Shown in pieces: positions 35,268 to 45,150 of a stretch of 64,000 bases of DNA; the stretch's first letter is position 1, and each line of letters begins with the position of its first letter. This DNA comes from JAAYFT01 sp041655755 (GTDB taxonomy: Bacteria > Bacillota > Clostridia > Tissierellales > Tissierellaceae): positions 7,228 to 71,227 of the forward strand of contig JBBAEY010000002.1 of the NCBI GenBank assembly GCA_041655755.1, in the 5' to 3' direction. The notes under the pieces were generated by a model that did no database searches, was not told the DNA's origin, and saw nothing but the letters and a program-made list of their open reading frames with translations. A program made the translations under genes and the position numbers.

Positions 35268-36386
35268 TTAGTTAAAGGCGTCCTTTACTTTTTTGAAAAA
35301 TCCTTTTTTGTTTTCCCTGTAGCTATCTCCAGTTTCCTCGGCAAATTCCATCAACAATTCCTTTTGCCTGTCTGTAAGTTTGTCTGGCACCCTCACATCC
35401 ACGGTGAAAAACAGGTCTCCTCTGCCATATCCCCTGAGGTTTGGCACTCCCATATTTCTCAGCCTAAATTCTGTACCTGTTTGGGTCCCTGCTGGTATAT
35501 CGTATTTAATTATTTCCTCTAGGCTAGGCACCTCAATTTCTGCTCCCAAGGCAGCCTCTGTAAAAGATATGGGAACCCTTATATAGATATTGTTTCCTGC
35601 TCTGCTAAATACCTTGTCTTCCAGTACATTGATATAGATATATAGGTCTCCCCGAGGGCCCCCACGTTCTCCTGCTTCGCCCTCTCCCCTCATGGAAATA
35701 ATAGAGCCTGTATCTACACCCTGGGGTATCTTAACCTTAATTTTCTTGGTCTTGACCACCTTACCTGCACCATGGCATATGTCGCATTTCTCCTTTATTA
35801 TTTCACCTGTACCTCCACAGGTATCACAGGCAGAAGTCCTCACAAATTGCCCAAAGGGGGTTTGCTGTGCATATCTTACCTCTCCCCTTCCATTGCAAGT
35901 AGGGCATGTTTCCTTGCTAGTACCAGGCTTAGCTCCACTGCCACCGCATGTATCGCAGTTCTCTGTCCTTCTAATTTGTATTTCCTTCTCGACCCCAAAG
36001 ATGGCCTCTTTAAATTCTAGGTTGAGATTATACCTTAAGTCAGCACCCCTTACGGGTCCAGTTCTTCTGCCACCGGAGAATCCACCTCCAAATATGTCAA
36101 ATATATCCTCAAATATATCTCCAAAACCTCCGAAGCCCTGGTCATATCCTCCTGCCTGCGGATCTACTCCAGCATGGCCATATCTATCATATCTAGATCT
36201 TTTTTCAGAATCTGACAATATTTCATAGGCCTCTGTGGCCTCTTTGAATTTTGATTCTGCCTCCTTATTGTCTGGATTTAAATCGGGGTGATATTTTTTT
36301 GCCAACTGCCTATAAGCTTTTTTTATATCGTTTTCCGATGCATCTTTACCTAGGCCCAAGACCTCATAGTAATCCCTCTTTGACAT
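35268..36386 (-). CDS. dnaJ: Chaperone protein DnaJ
   Basis: 372 residues: J domain with HPD in KKYHPDLNP, a G/F region, four CxxCxGxG zinc repeats (CDTCGGSG, CPTCNGRG, CDTCGGTG, CDICHGAG), and the two C-terminal substrate-binding barrels. Stimulates DnaK ATPase. Follows dnaK after a strong hairpin. Confidence 0.97.
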   Translation of the reverse strand: MSKRDYYEVLGLGKDASENDIKKAYRQLAKKYHPDLNPDNKEAESKFKEATEAYEILSDSEKRSRYDRYGHAGVDPQAGGYDQGFGGFGDIFEDIFDIFGGGFSGGRRTGPVRGADLRYNLNLEFKEAIFGVEKEIQIRRTENCDTCGGSGAKPGTSKETCPTCNGRGEVRYAQQTPFGQFVRTSACDTCGGTGEIIKEKCDICHGAGKVVKTKKIKVKIPQGVDTGSIISMRGEGEAGERGGPRGDLYIYINVLEDKVFSRAGNNIYIRVPISFTEAALGAEIEVPSLEEIIKYDIPAGTQTGTEFRLRNMGVPNLRGYGRGDLFFTVDVRVPDKLTDRQKELLMEFAEETGDSYRENKKGFFKKVKDAFN

Positions 36387-36429
36387 TATTTCACCAACCT
36401 TTAATATAAACTATGATTATTATACCAAA

Positions 36430-36463
36430 CAATTAAGCTAAATCAAATGATTTAGCTTAATTG
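36430..36463 (-). other. 15-bp hairpin between dnaK and dnaJ
   Basis: CAATTAAGCTAAATC and GATTTAGCTTAATTG form a perfect 15-bp stem with a 4-base loop. The downstream sequence (TTTGGTATAATAATC) lacks a proper U-run, so it is more likely an attenuator, mRNA-stabilising or processing element lowering dnaJ relative to dnaK. A TATAAT follows. Confidence 0.7.
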
Positions 36464-36471
36464 ACTTTGTC

Positions 36472-38283
36472 CTAATCTTCATCTACTACTTCGTAGTCTG
36501 CGTCTACTACGTCGTCATCGGAATCCCCTTGTGACTCGTCTTCTGGTCCTTGGTTTTCGTACATTTTTTGGGATATCTTGTAAAAACTCTCTGTCAATTC
36601 ATCGGTCTTTTTCTTGATATCGTCAAAATCTTCGCCCTCCAAGGCCTTTCTTAGTTCCTCTAGCTTTCCTTCCACCTCTGCCTTTTCCTCATCTGATATC
36701 TTACCTTCCAAGTCCTTTAAGCTTTTCTCGGTCTGATACACTAGGGAATCAGCATTGTTTCTTATTTCAATTGTTTCCTTCTTCTTTTTGTCCTCTTCTG
36801 CAAATCTTTCAGCTTCCTTAACCTTCTTTTCTATTTCATCATCGGAGAGTTTTGTTGAAGCTGTTATGGTAATTCTTTGTTCTTTACCTGTGCCTAGATC
36901 CTTTGCACTTACGTTTACAATTCCATTGGCATCTATGTCAAATGTTACCTCTATTTGGGGAACACCCCTTGGCGCAGGAGCTATCCCAGCCAATTGGAAT
37001 CTGCCCAAGGTTGTATTGTCATTGGCCATCTGTCTCTCACCCTGTAGTACGTGAATATCTACAGATGTCTGGCTATCAGCAGCAGTTGTAAAGACCTGGC
37101 TTTTCTTAGTCGGTATGGTGGTATTTCTTTCAATTAGCCTAGTGGTCACTCCTCCTAGGGTTTCAATACCTAAAGACAGGGGGGTAACGTCAAGCAATAG
37201 TAGGTCCTTGACCTCTCCCGATAAGACCCCTCCTTGAATAGCTGCACCTAAGGCAACACATTCATCTGGGTTGATGTCTTTTTGTGGTTCTTTATTAGTT
37301 AGTTTCTTCACAGCCTCTTGTACTGCTGGTATCCTTGTTGAACCGCCAACTAGGATTACCTTTTCTATTTCTGAAGCCTGTAGACCTGCGTCCTTGATTG
37401 CTTCTCTAACTGGTCCCAGGGTCTTGTCTACTAAATCCGAAGTCAATTCATTAAACTTCGCCCTAGTTAGGTCCATATTTAGATGCAATGGCCCAGCTTG
37501 AGTTGCTGTAATAAAAGGCAAATTAATATTAGTTGACATGGTTGATGACAGCTCTTTTTTTGCCTTTTCAGCCGACTCCTTTAGTCTCTGTAGGGACATC
37601 TTATCCTGTCTAAGGTCCACGCCATTTTCCTTTTTAAATTGCTCTGCAATATAGTCTACGAGTTTCTCATCAAAGTCATCTCCACCTAGGTGATTATTTC
37701 CCCTAGTTGCTAATACTTCAAATACTCCATCTCCCAATTCTAGTATTGATACGTCAAAGGTTCCTCCACCTAAATCAAATACCATAATCTTGTGTTGTCC
37801 TTCTTCCTTGTCAATGCCATAGGCTAGGGCTGCAGCTGTAGGTTCATTGATTATCCTCTTGACCTCAAGACCTGCAATTTTGCCTGCGTCCTTGGTAGCC
37901 TGCCTTTGGCTGTCCGTAAAATATGCGGGAACTGTAATGACAGCCTCTGTTATTTTCTCGCCTAGATAGTTCTCTACATCCATTTTGATTTTTTGCAATA
38001 CCATAGCTGAAATTTCTTCAGGACTAAAGTGCTTGGTATCCATATCTATTTTGTAATCAGTGCCCATCTTTCTTTTTATAGACATAACTGTTTTGTCAGG
38101 GTTTGTAATTGCCTGTCTCTTAGCGGTTTCTCCAACAAGCCTTTCCCCTTCCTTTGTAAAAGCAACTATAGATGGAGTTGTTCTATTTCCCTCTAAGTTT
38201 GGTATAATGATAGCTTCTCCACCTTCCATGACAGAGACACATGAATTTGTTGTTCCCAAGTCAATTCCAATAATTTTTCCCAT
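36472..38283 (-). CDS. dnaK: Chaperone protein DnaK (Hsp70)
   Basis: 603 residues, Gram-positive length. The ATPase domain begins GIDLGTTNSCV, with FDLGGGTFDVSIL and GGSTRIPAVQ; the substrate domain follows LLLDVTPLSLGIETLGG, ending in an acidic tail (EDESQGDSDDDVVDADYEV cut short). Folds and protects proteins with GrpE and DnaJ. AGGAGG precedes the ATG. Confidence 0.98.
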   Translation of the reverse strand: MGKIIGIDLGTTNSCVSVMEGGEAIIIPNLEGNRTTPSIVAFTKEGERLVGETAKRQAITNPDKTVMSIKRKMGTDYKIDMDTKHFSPEEISAMVLQKIKMDVENYLGEKITEAVITVPAYFTDSQRQATKDAGKIAGLEVKRIINEPTAAALAYGIDKEEGQHKIMVFDLGGGTFDVSILELGDGVFEVLATRGNNHLGGDDFDEKLVDYIAEQFKKENGVDLRQDKMSLQRLKESAEKAKKELSSTMSTNINLPFITATQAGPLHLNMDLTRAKFNELTSDLVDKTLGPVREAIKDAGLQASEIEKVILVGGSTRIPAVQEAVKKLTNKEPQKDINPDECVALGAAIQGGVLSGEVKDLLLLDVTPLSLGIETLGGVTTRLIERNTTIPTKKSQVFTTAADSQTSVDIHVLQGERQMANDNTTLGRFQLAGIAPAPRGVPQIEVTFDIDANGIVNVSAKDLGTGKEQRITITASTKLSDDEIEKKVKEAERFAEEDKKKKETIEIRNNADSLVYQTEKSLKDLEGKISDEEKAEVEGKLEELRKALEGEDFDDIKKKTDELTESFYKISQKMYENQGPEDESQGDSDDDVVDADYEVVDED

Positions 38284-38302
38284 AAAAATTCCTCCTATTA
38301 TA

Positions 38303-38821
38303 TTATTTTGAAACCTTAACCATTGATGGCCTTATTATCTTATCTTTTAAAAAATAGCCTTTTTGCAAAACCTCCAGGACCTTTCCCGATTCGTATTCCT
38401 CACTCTCTTCCATGAATACTGCATGATGGAAACTGGGGTCAAAATCCTGGTAGATGGCATCTATTTCTTCTACCCCATTGTCCTTTAGGGTCTTTATCAA
38501 CTGATTATAAATCATCTCTATGCCCTCATAAAATCCATTTTTCTTGCTATCCTCCGATTCTAAGGCTCTTTCAAAATTATCTATTGTCGGAAGTAAGCTG
38601 GAGACAAAGGACTCTGTGGCATAATAATTAATGCTTTCCCTTTCCTTTTCCATTCTCTTTTTATAGTTGACAAAGTCGGCTTGGAGCCTAGCTAGTTTGT
38701 TATTTAGTTCAGCTATTAACTCATCCTTGCTATCTACTATTTCCTCCTGAATGCCCTCATCAGAAGATATGTCTTCTTGCAGGTCTTCTGATTCTTTACC
38801 TAGTCCATTTTCTTCTTTCAT
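38303..38821 (-). CDS. grpE: Nucleotide exchange factor GrpE
   Basis: 172 residues: acidic N-terminal tail, a long dimerising helix, and the beta domain with VLEVLQKGYFLKDKIIRPSM, the GrpE signature. It releases ADP from DnaK. Located between hrcA and dnaK. Confidence 0.97.
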   Translation of the reverse strand: MKEENGLGKESEDLQEDISSDEGIQEEIVDSKDELIAELNNKLARLQADFVNYKKRMEKERESINYYATESFVSSLLPTIDNFERALESEDSKKNGFYEGIEMIYNQLIKTLKDNGVEEIDAIYQDFDPSFHHAVFMEESEEYESGKVLEVLQKGYFLKDKIIRPSMVKVSK

Positions 38822-38851
38822 TGAATCACCCCTTGTATTCTTTGACAGCTA

Positions 38852-39901
38852 TTATTTGTACTGCTTACCAATTAGCATATCTATAATTTCTGAAATATTT
38901 ATTGAAAATAAATATAAGTCGTCTATTAATTTTTGGTAATCCATCCTCGTCGGTCCAATTATCCCAATTTTGCCTATTACCTTATCGCCCAGTCGATAAT
39001 TGGCTGTTATCAGGCTACAGTCCTTTATTGGTTCATAAATATTCTCCTTGCCAATTATCAGCTCTATATCCTGTGTAATGGAGTTATTTGATAGCAAATC
39101 CACCATTAACTCCTTGTCTTCCACAAAGGAAATAAAATCCTTGACCTTATCTAGGCTTTTGTACTCTGGAAAATTCAAGATGTTTGTTATTCCATCGGAA
39201 AAAATATCCACACTATAAATGTCCTCAATTGATTGGTTGATAATTGGTAAAATACTGTCTATGATATTTTTAAATTCATATATCTCTCCGATAATTTCAT
39301 TGGTCAGCCCATCATCTATCTGATCCATAGGCAGGCCCTTTAGTTTGTCATTTAGGATATTTGTAAGCGTACTTAACTGTTCTTCTGATACCTGGCCCTG
39401 GAGTCTAAAAATTGTATTTTTAACGACTCCCGCATCGTTTATTAAAACTACTAAAACTTGTTTTTTGTCTATGGCTACAAGTTGAATATGCTTGATTTTT
39501 GAGCTCTTCATCTTGGGAGATATGGCTAGGGCAGTATAGCTAGTCATGGCAGATAAGATTTTTGCGGAATTTTGCAATAGCTGATCGATCTCCCTAGATT
39601 CCCTAATTAGCACCTGCTTTATTTCCTCTTTCCTCTTCGAATTGATTTGGGTCCTTTTTAATCTTAGTATTTCATCTACATAAAGCCTATAGGCCTTGTC
39701 AGATGGCACCCTACCCGCTGAAGAGTGCGGCTTGTTCAAATATCCTAGGTCTTCCAGGTCTGACATCTCATTTCTTATGGTGGCAGAACTGACCCCAAGA
39801 TCATATTGTTTTGTAATGGTCCTTGAACCTATCGGCTCAGCACTTAGAATATATGAATTAATTATTGCATATAGTATCTTTAACTTTCTGTCATCTAGCA
39901 T
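38852..39901 (-). CDS. hrcA: Heat-inducible repressor HrcA
   Basis: 349 residues: N-terminal winged helix (YDLGVSSATIRNEMSDLEDLG followed by PHSSAGRVPSD), then the GAF-like and inserted domains. HrcA binds CIRCE, here just upstream, and represses the operon until heat titrates GroEL. AGGTGA precedes the ATG. Confidence 0.97.
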   Translation of the reverse strand: MLDDRKLKILYAIINSYILSAEPIGSRTITKQYDLGVSSATIRNEMSDLEDLGYLNKPHSSAGRVPSDKAYRLYVDEILRLKRTQINSKRKEEIKQVLIRESREIDQLLQNSAKILSAMTSYTALAISPKMKSSKIKHIQLVAIDKKQVLVVLINDAGVVKNTIFRLQGQVSEEQLSTLTNILNDKLKGLPMDQIDDGLTNEIIGEIYEFKNIIDSILPIINQSIEDIYSVDIFSDGITNILNFPEYKSLDKVKDFISFVEDKELMVDLLSNNSITQDIELIIGKENIYEPIKDCSLITANYRLGDKVIGKIGIIGPTRMDYQKLIDDLYLFSINISEIIDMLIGKQYK

Positions 39902-39943
39902 ATATCATCACCTCAAAGTCCACAAATACTAGATAGAATTTTG

Positions 39944-39970
39944 TTAGCACTCATGGTTAGTGAGTGCTAA
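39944..39970. promoter_or_regulatory. CIRCE operator
   Basis: Exact consensus TTAGCACTC-N9-GAGTGCTAA. It lies between the -10 of the promoter at 39984-40012 and the hrcA start, so HrcA autoregulates the operon. Confidence 0.98.
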
Positions 39971-39983
39971 AGCCTACGTTTTA

Positions 39984-40012
39984 AAGTTACCATTAGTTAA
40001 GAACTTTGTCAA
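39984..40012 (-). promoter_or_regulatory. Sigma-A promoter of the hrcA operon
   Basis: TTGACA (40007-40012), 17-base spacer, TAACTT (39984-39989) on the minus strand, placing the start site at the CIRCE element. Confidence 0.8.
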
Positions 40013-40027
40013 TAGTTTTTGCCAAAA

Positions 40028-41161
40028 TTATTTGAGAAAATCCACTTCTACTAAATTGGATAAATCCAGTCCCTTTTCTGTAAGCCTAATAGATTGTCCA
40101 TCGTCTATTAACAGACCATTGTAGACATGTTTTTCTATTACATCGGCATATAATTCTTCTATTCCTATGGCAAATCTGTGGAGGAATCTTTCCTTATTTA
40201 TGCCCCTTATTTTTCTGAGGCCAAAGATACAATAGTCTTCTATCTCCGCATCCAAGTCTAGCTCTTCCTTCCCCTCTATGGCTAGCCTGCCCTTTCCTAG
40301 TAAATCTATATAATTAGAAATACTTGAACTGTTGAAAAACCTCCTATTATTCATATAGGAATGGCTACTAAGTCCTAGTCCTAGATAGGGTTCTATATCC
40401 CAATATGCTAGGTTATGTTTGCTTTCGTAACCCTCCAATGAGAAATTGGATATTTCGTAGTGGTCATATCCATTTTGGATTAGAAAATTCCTTGCCCTGT
40501 GATACATTTCCCTCTCCTCGTCTTCCCCAGGCAAAGCTAGTTTCCCAGCCTTGAGCAAGCTATAGAAATTAGTAGCTTCTTCTATTATAAGTCCATAATG
40601 GGATATATGCTGGACCCCAAGTGCAACAGCCGCCCTTATAGATTCCATGGCATCGTTTAATTTCTGATTTGGCAAGCCAAATATAAGGTCAAGATTTATA
40701 TTTTCAATGCCCGACCCTTCTATTATCCTGTAACTATTGTATATCTCCTCTGAATTGTGAATTCTTCCAAGCTTCTTTAGCATCTGGTCGTTAAAGCTCT
40801 GGGCCCCCATGCTGACCCTATTTATTCCAAAATCCTTGTAAGATTTGGCCTTGTCCTTGGTAACGGTCCCGGGGTTTACCTCTATTGTTATCTCGGATAG
40901 TCCACTGGTCCTATAATTTGCATGTATATAATTCATTATCCTATATATATGCTCTGCCCCTATATGGGAGGGGGTTCCCCCTCCTATAAAAATTGTTTTG
41001 ATGCTATAGTTTCTCAAGGCTTCCTTATATAGGGCCATCTCAGCGATTAGGCTATCCATGTATTGGGGGACCAGGTGCTCAATTCTTGGAAAGGATGAAA
41101 AGTCGCAATAGTTACATTTACTTGCACAAAAAGGTATGTGTATATAAAGAGATATGTCCAT
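40028..41161 (-). CDS. hemW: Radical SAM heme chaperone HemW
   Basis: 377 residues. The 4Fe-4S motif is CASKCNYCDF near the N-terminus, with GGGTPSHI and EVNPGTVT following. It belongs to the HemN-like HemW group that delivers heme rather than oxidising coproporphyrinogen. It starts about 60 bases after lepA, beyond a terminator hairpin, and precedes the hrcA operon, the usual order in Firmicutes. Confidence 0.93.
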   Translation of the reverse strand: MDISLYIHIPFCASKCNYCDFSSFPRIEHLVPQYMDSLIAEMALYKEALRNYSIKTIFIGGGTPSHIGAEHIYRIMNYIHANYRTSGLSEITIEVNPGTVTKDKAKSYKDFGINRVSMGAQSFNDQMLKKLGRIHNSEEIYNSYRIIEGSGIENINLDLIFGLPNQKLNDAMESIRAAVALGVQHISHYGLIIEEATNFYSLLKAGKLALPGEDEEREMYHRARNFLIQNGYDHYEISNFSLEGYESKHNLAYWDIEPYLGLGLSSHSYMNNRRFFNSSSISNYIDLLGKGRLAIEGKEELDLDAEIEDYCIFGLRKIRGINKERFLHRFAIGIEELYADVIEKHVYNGLLIDDGQSIRLTEKGLDLSNLVEVDFLK

Positions 41162-41190
41162 CTTTGTCTACCTCCCCTGTAAAAGTACGC

Positions 41191-41220
41191 AAAAATGCGA
41201 CAGCGATACACTGCCGCATT
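41191..41220 (-). terminator. Terminator of lepA
   Basis: AATGCGGCAG and CTGTCGCATT arms overlapping the lepA stop codon, followed by TTTTTGCG on the minus strand. Confidence 0.8.
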
Positions 41221-43030
41221 ATCTTTCGTCGTATTTTAAAACTGTTAGGAAAGCTTCCTGAGGTACCTCTACAGAACCTATTTGCCTCATTCTCTTCTTT
41301 CCTTCCTTCTGCTTTTCTAAAAGCTTTTTCTTCCTAGAAATATCCCCGCCATAGCATTTTGCAAGTACGTCCTTTCTAAGGGCCCTTATGGTTTCCCTAG
41401 CGATTATCTTTGACCCAATTGCCGCTTGGATGGGAACTGCAAATTGATGCCTTGGAATTACATCTGTAAGCCTCTCTGATATGGTCCTGCCCCTCTCATA
41501 GGCCTTATCCTCATGTACTATAAGTGAAAATGCGTCTACTAGCTCACTGTTTATTAGTATGTCTAATTTTACAAGTCTAGATTCCTGATAACCTTTGAGA
41601 TCATAGTCCAGAGAAGCATATCCTTTAGTCTTTGATTTTAGAGCATCAAAGAAATCATATATTACCTCATTCAAGGGCAATTCATAATGAAGGACTACCC
41701 TGGTTTCCTCCAAATACTCCATATTTAAAAATGTACCCCTCTTGTCCTGACATAGCTCCATAATAGTACCTACGTAGTCCGTTGGTGTCATTATGTTTGC
41801 AGTGACTATTGGCTCTTCCATTGACAGTATTTCAGTGGTTTCCGGTAAATTTGAAGGGTTTTGAATTTCCAGGACTTCACCGGTCGTTTTTGTTACCTTG
41901 TAGATAACTGACGGTGCAGTAGTTACAATATTTAGGTCAAATTCTCTCTCTAGCCTTTCCTGTACTATCTCCATATGCAGTAGTCCTAAAAATCCACATC
42001 TGAAGCCAAATCCTAGGGCAACTGACGACTCCGGTTCAAATACCAAGGAGGCATCGTTTACCTGAAGCTTCTCCAAGGCCTCTCTGACGGAGTTAAAGTC
42101 CTCACCCTCAGCAGGGTATATGCCACAATACACCATGGGTATTACCTTTTTATAGCCTGGCAATGCTTCCAGGGTGGGGTTATTTTTATCTGTTATGGTA
42201 TCGCCTACACGGGCATCCTTTACGTTTTTTATGCTTGCTGTCACAAATCCTACATCCCCTGCCTCTAAACTAGTTAAGGAAACGTGTTTGGATGTATTTA
42301 TACCTACTTCTACAACCTCATAGGACTTGCCAGTTGACATCATCTTGATTTCCATGCCCGGCCTGATACTTCCCTCAAATACTCTAATATAGCACACTAC
42401 TCCCTTGTAACTATCATAATAGGAATCGAAAATCAAGGCCTTTAGGGGTGCTCCTGCATCCCCCATGGGTGCGGGGACATTCTCAACTACAGATTCTAAT
42501 ACATCTCCTATGTTTAGGCCCTCCTTGGCCGATATGAGGGGGGCATTCTCGCAATCTATACCTATGATATCCTCTACCTCTTTTTTAACCTCATCTGGTC
42601 TCGCACTGGGTAGGTCTATCTTGTTTATAACGGGTAGTATCTCCAAGTCCTGGTCTAGGGCCAGATAAACATTGGCTAGGGTCTGGGCCTCTATGCCCTG
42701 GGTTGAATCTACTACTAAGATGGCACCTTCACAGGCTGCCAAAGACCTAGATACCTCATATGTAAAATCCACATGGCCTGGGGTATCTATCAAATTCAGT
42801 ATATATTTTTCTCCGTCCTTAGCCCTATATAGTAGCCTCACTGCCTTTAGCTTAATGGTAATACCTCTTTCCCTTTCCAGGTCCATATTGTCCAGTACCT
42901 GACTTTGCATTTCCCTTGCAGTGAGCATGCCAGTTTCCTCTATCAACCTATCTGCTAGGGTCGATTTTCCATGATCTATATGTGCTATAATAGAAAAATT
43001 TCTAATATTCTCTTGTTTAACTCTCTCCAT
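41219..43030 (-). CDS. lepA: Elongation factor 4 (LepA)
   Basis: 603 residues. GTPase motifs AHIDHGKSTLADR, DTPGHVDF and NKIDLPSA, then domains II, III, V and the LepA-specific C-terminal domain ending in KVPQE-like GSVEVPQEAF. It back-translocates stalled ribosomes. ATG at 43030 with AAGGAGG upstream is preferred over an in-frame start at 43063. Confidence 0.97.
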   Translation of the reverse strand: MERVKQENIRNFSIIAHIDHGKSTLADRLIEETGMLTAREMQSQVLDNMDLERERGITIKLKAVRLLYRAKDGEKYILNLIDTPGHVDFTYEVSRSLAACEGAILVVDSTQGIEAQTLANVYLALDQDLEILPVINKIDLPSARPDEVKKEVEDIIGIDCENAPLISAKEGLNIGDVLESVVENVPAPMGDAGAPLKALIFDSYYDSYKGVVCYIRVFEGSIRPGMEIKMMSTGKSYEVVEVGINTSKHVSLTSLEAGDVGFVTASIKNVKDARVGDTITDKNNPTLEALPGYKKVIPMVYCGIYPAEGEDFNSVREALEKLQVNDASLVFEPESSVALGFGFRCGFLGLLHMEIVQERLEREFDLNIVTTAPSVIYKVTKTTGEVLEIQNPSNLPETTEILSMEEPIVTANIMTPTDYVGTIMELCQDKRGTFLNMEYLEETRVVLHYELPLNEVIYDFFDALKSKTKGYASLDYDLKGYQESRLVKLDILINSELVDAFSLIVHEDKAYERGRTISERLTDVIPRHQFAVPIQAAIGSKIIARETIRALRKDVLAKCYGGDISRKKKLLEKQKEGKKRMRQIGSVEVPQEAFLTVLKYDER

Positions 43031-43041
43031 GCCTTTCCTCC

Positions 43042-43365
43042 TTATGATGTTTCCAATACCCAATTATAGCAGATAAACAATATTATGTAAAATAAAAAGA
43101 CCACAAAAACTGGTCTTTTGATAAACTTTTTTATAAAACTTAAATCCAAGATATAGCTAACCCCAAAAAAGTCTAGTTGACCAGTTTTAGGGTTCCACCT
43201 AAGGATATTTGGATTATCCAAGCAATCTAAGTATACTATATTCTGATTTACAATTTCTATTCCCATTATAAAAAGAACTAGCAAGGCTAATATGCAAAGT
43301 CTTTTCATCCTGGAAACTAGTCTTTGTTTTCTTCGGGCCTTGTTCCTATCCAACCTGCTTCCCAT
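43042..43365 (-). CDS. Small two-helix membrane protein between lepB and lepA
   Basis: About 107 residues, unrecognised. A very basic N-terminus (LDRNKARRKQRLVSRMKR), then a membrane helix (LCILALLVLFIMGIEIV), an outside loop with NPNILRWNPKTGQLDFFG, and a second helix (FVVFLFYIILFICYNWVL). The upstream TTG at 43413 immediately follows the lepB stop without a ribosome site, so the ATG at 43365 with GGTGAT is chosen. lepA's ribosome site overlaps its stop codon, so they may be cotranscribed. Confidence 0.65.
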   Translation of the reverse strand: MGSRLDRNKARRKQRLVSRMKRLCILALLVLFIMGIEIVNQNIVYLDCLDNPNILRWNPKTGQLDFFGVSYILDLSFIKKFIKRPVFVVFLFYIILFICYNWVLETS

Positions 43366-43413
43366 ATTATCACCATAGTTAGATTGCCCAAATCCAGCAT
43401 ATCTTATACCCAA

Positions 43414-43962
43414 TTAATGGATTTTGCCAAATCTCTTGTCAATGGGAAAATATCTAAAGCCCGTTATTCCCTTTATGGTTTTGATGGGTATGCAGCCAAA
43501 ATACCTGCTATCCTTTGAGGCCCCTTCCCCTCTATTATCCCCTAGTACAAATATACTTCCCTGGGGAATCTCCCATAAACTTTCTTCGTATACATGGGTA
43601 TATGAGCCTTCATCTATATAGTCTTCCTCTAGTATTTCTCCGTTTAAATAGACCTTACCTTCCTTAATCTCTACTATATCGCCGCCGATGGCAATTACCC
43701 TCTTGATATAATCCTTCTTTGGGGCATCTGGAGCCTCTAATACAATGACATCTCCCCTAGATGGCCCACTAAAATATAGTGAAACCTTGTTTGCAAACAA
43801 TCTATCCTTCTCATGCAGGGTCGGGTACATTGAATTCCCCAGTACATAGGTCGTATTAAAGAAAAAGGTTTTGATTATAACTGCTATAACAATGGCAGTT
43901 GCTATACTTTTTATCCATTCCATTATTTCCTTCCCATTGTCGCCCTTCTGGTTTTCTTCCAT
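43414..43962 (-). CDS. lepB: Signal peptidase I
   Basis: 182 residues: one N-terminal membrane helix, catalytic Ser in GNSMYPTL, catalytic Lys in KRVIAIGGD, and box E GDNRGEGASKDSRYFG. It cleaves signal peptides of exported proteins. ATG at 43962 is eight bases from GGAGG; the ATG at 43977 overlaps that site. Confidence 0.95.
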   Translation of the reverse strand: MEENQKGDNGKEIMEWIKSIATAIVIAVIIKTFFFNTTYVLGNSMYPTLHEKDRLFANKVSLYFSGPSRGDVIVLEAPDAPKKDYIKRVIAIGGDIVEIKEGKVYLNGEILEEDYIDEGSYTHVYEESLWEIPQGSIFVLGDNRGEGASKDSRYFGCIPIKTIKGITGFRYFPIDKRFGKIH

Positions 43963-44020
43963 TGCAATTACCTCCATATTCGTAAAAATATTATATCACT
44001 TCTCCAAAGTTTTGCAAAGA

Positions 44021-45088
44021 CTATTCTTCAATTATACTATTAATTGCAACACTCAGCACCCGCCCAACTAGCTTCGCCCCCTCCTCTGCCTCTTCAAGGG
44101 TATTAAAGTTATACCCAATCTCCATAAGGGCAGAGTAATCCGATAGATGCTGATTGTATTTGCCAGTTGGCTTAATTATTATACCTGTACATAGGTTTGG
44201 ATAGAGTGCATCGGATACGGCCTTAATATACTTTGTAAAATTCAATACCTGCTCCATATTGGGCGTATCAGGGCCAACTACTAGGGAAAATGTAGCTACG
44301 GATTTTCCATCTATATTGGTCTTTGATTTAGCTCTTATGGCCTCCATATTTGGATTTGTCTCCAGATAGGCATCCCTATGAATGTCCAGCAGTACCCTTA
44401 GGTTATCTGACTCCTCCTTCTTCTTCATGATAGTATTGAGGCTTCTAGAATATGATTGATTATAGGATGGAAGGTCATGGTATACCTCCACATGGTTAAC
44501 CTTGTGGCCGCCAGCCTCTAATACATTGGACATAATCTTCCCTATGCCTACTACGTTGATATCCTTATCTGAGCTCCTATAATTATCTGCCTTTGACAGA
44601 TTATAAGATTCTGTTGCATGGGTATGGTATATCAGGATATAGGGTTTTTCCCGGTCTACTATCATCTTATTTATCATCAGTGGCTCAGGTATGTTTTCTA
44701 CTATATCCTTTCCCATTGAGTCCCTGATAATGATTAGGGACTCGTATTCGTCCAGCCTATCCAGTATTATATCCCTGGAATTGTCGTAGTCCATATCCTC
44801 GTCAACTTCATTAAATTCGTGAATCTGAAAGTCAGTCTCCTGTCCATCTCTTTCTAAATTGGATACTTCTGCTGTGGGAAATAAAGAATCTATGATCTTA
44901 GATACAAGGTCGTCAATATTTAGCAGGCCGACTGTGTCTACAAGGCTGGAGGAAATCTTTTTAATATAGCCGTCTTCCACAAATCTGCTAGTCCTAGGAG
45001 AAAACCTTATTAGGATATTACCTATGTTGAGGACCAGAACACAAGCCAGTGCCAATATTATATAATCAGATTTTCTTGTTTTTCCCAT
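44021..45088 (-). CDS. spoIIP: Stage II sporulation protein P
   Basis: About 355 residues: N-terminal membrane helix (YIILALACVLVLNIG), a disordered linker, and the SpoIIP amidase/endopeptidase domain with ILIYHTHATESY and LLDIHRDA, which carry zinc ligands. With SpoIID it remodels peptidoglycan at engulfment. ATG at 45088 is preferred because GGGGAG lies seven bases upstream. It follows gpr, the order also seen in B. subtilis. Confidence 0.95.
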   Translation of the reverse strand: MGKTRKSDYIILALACVLVLNIGNILIRFSPRTSRFVEDGYIKKISSSLVDTVGLLNIDDLVSKIIDSLFPTAEVSNLERDGQETDFQIHEFNEVDEDMDYDNSRDIILDRLDEYESLIIIRDSMGKDIVENIPEPLMINKMIVDREKPYILIYHTHATESYNLSKADNYRSSDKDINVVGIGKIMSNVLEAGGHKVNHVEVYHDLPSYNQSYSRSLNTIMKKKEESDNLRVLLDIHRDAYLETNPNMEAIRAKSKTNIDGKSVATFSLVVGPDTPNMEQVLNFTKYIKAVSDALYPNLCTGIIIKPTGKYNQHLSDYSALMEIGYNFNTLEEAEEGAKLVGRVLSVAINSIIEE

Positions 45089-45150
45089 AATAACACTCCC
45101 CACTATTCAATATAAAATTATATTCAAATCAGGGGTCAATTATTCTAATA

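Noticed and set aside
35692..36228. 178-codon plus-strand frame opposite dnaJ
   Set aside because: Arises from the repeated Gly/Cys codons of DnaJ read in reverse; no ribosome site or recognisable motif.
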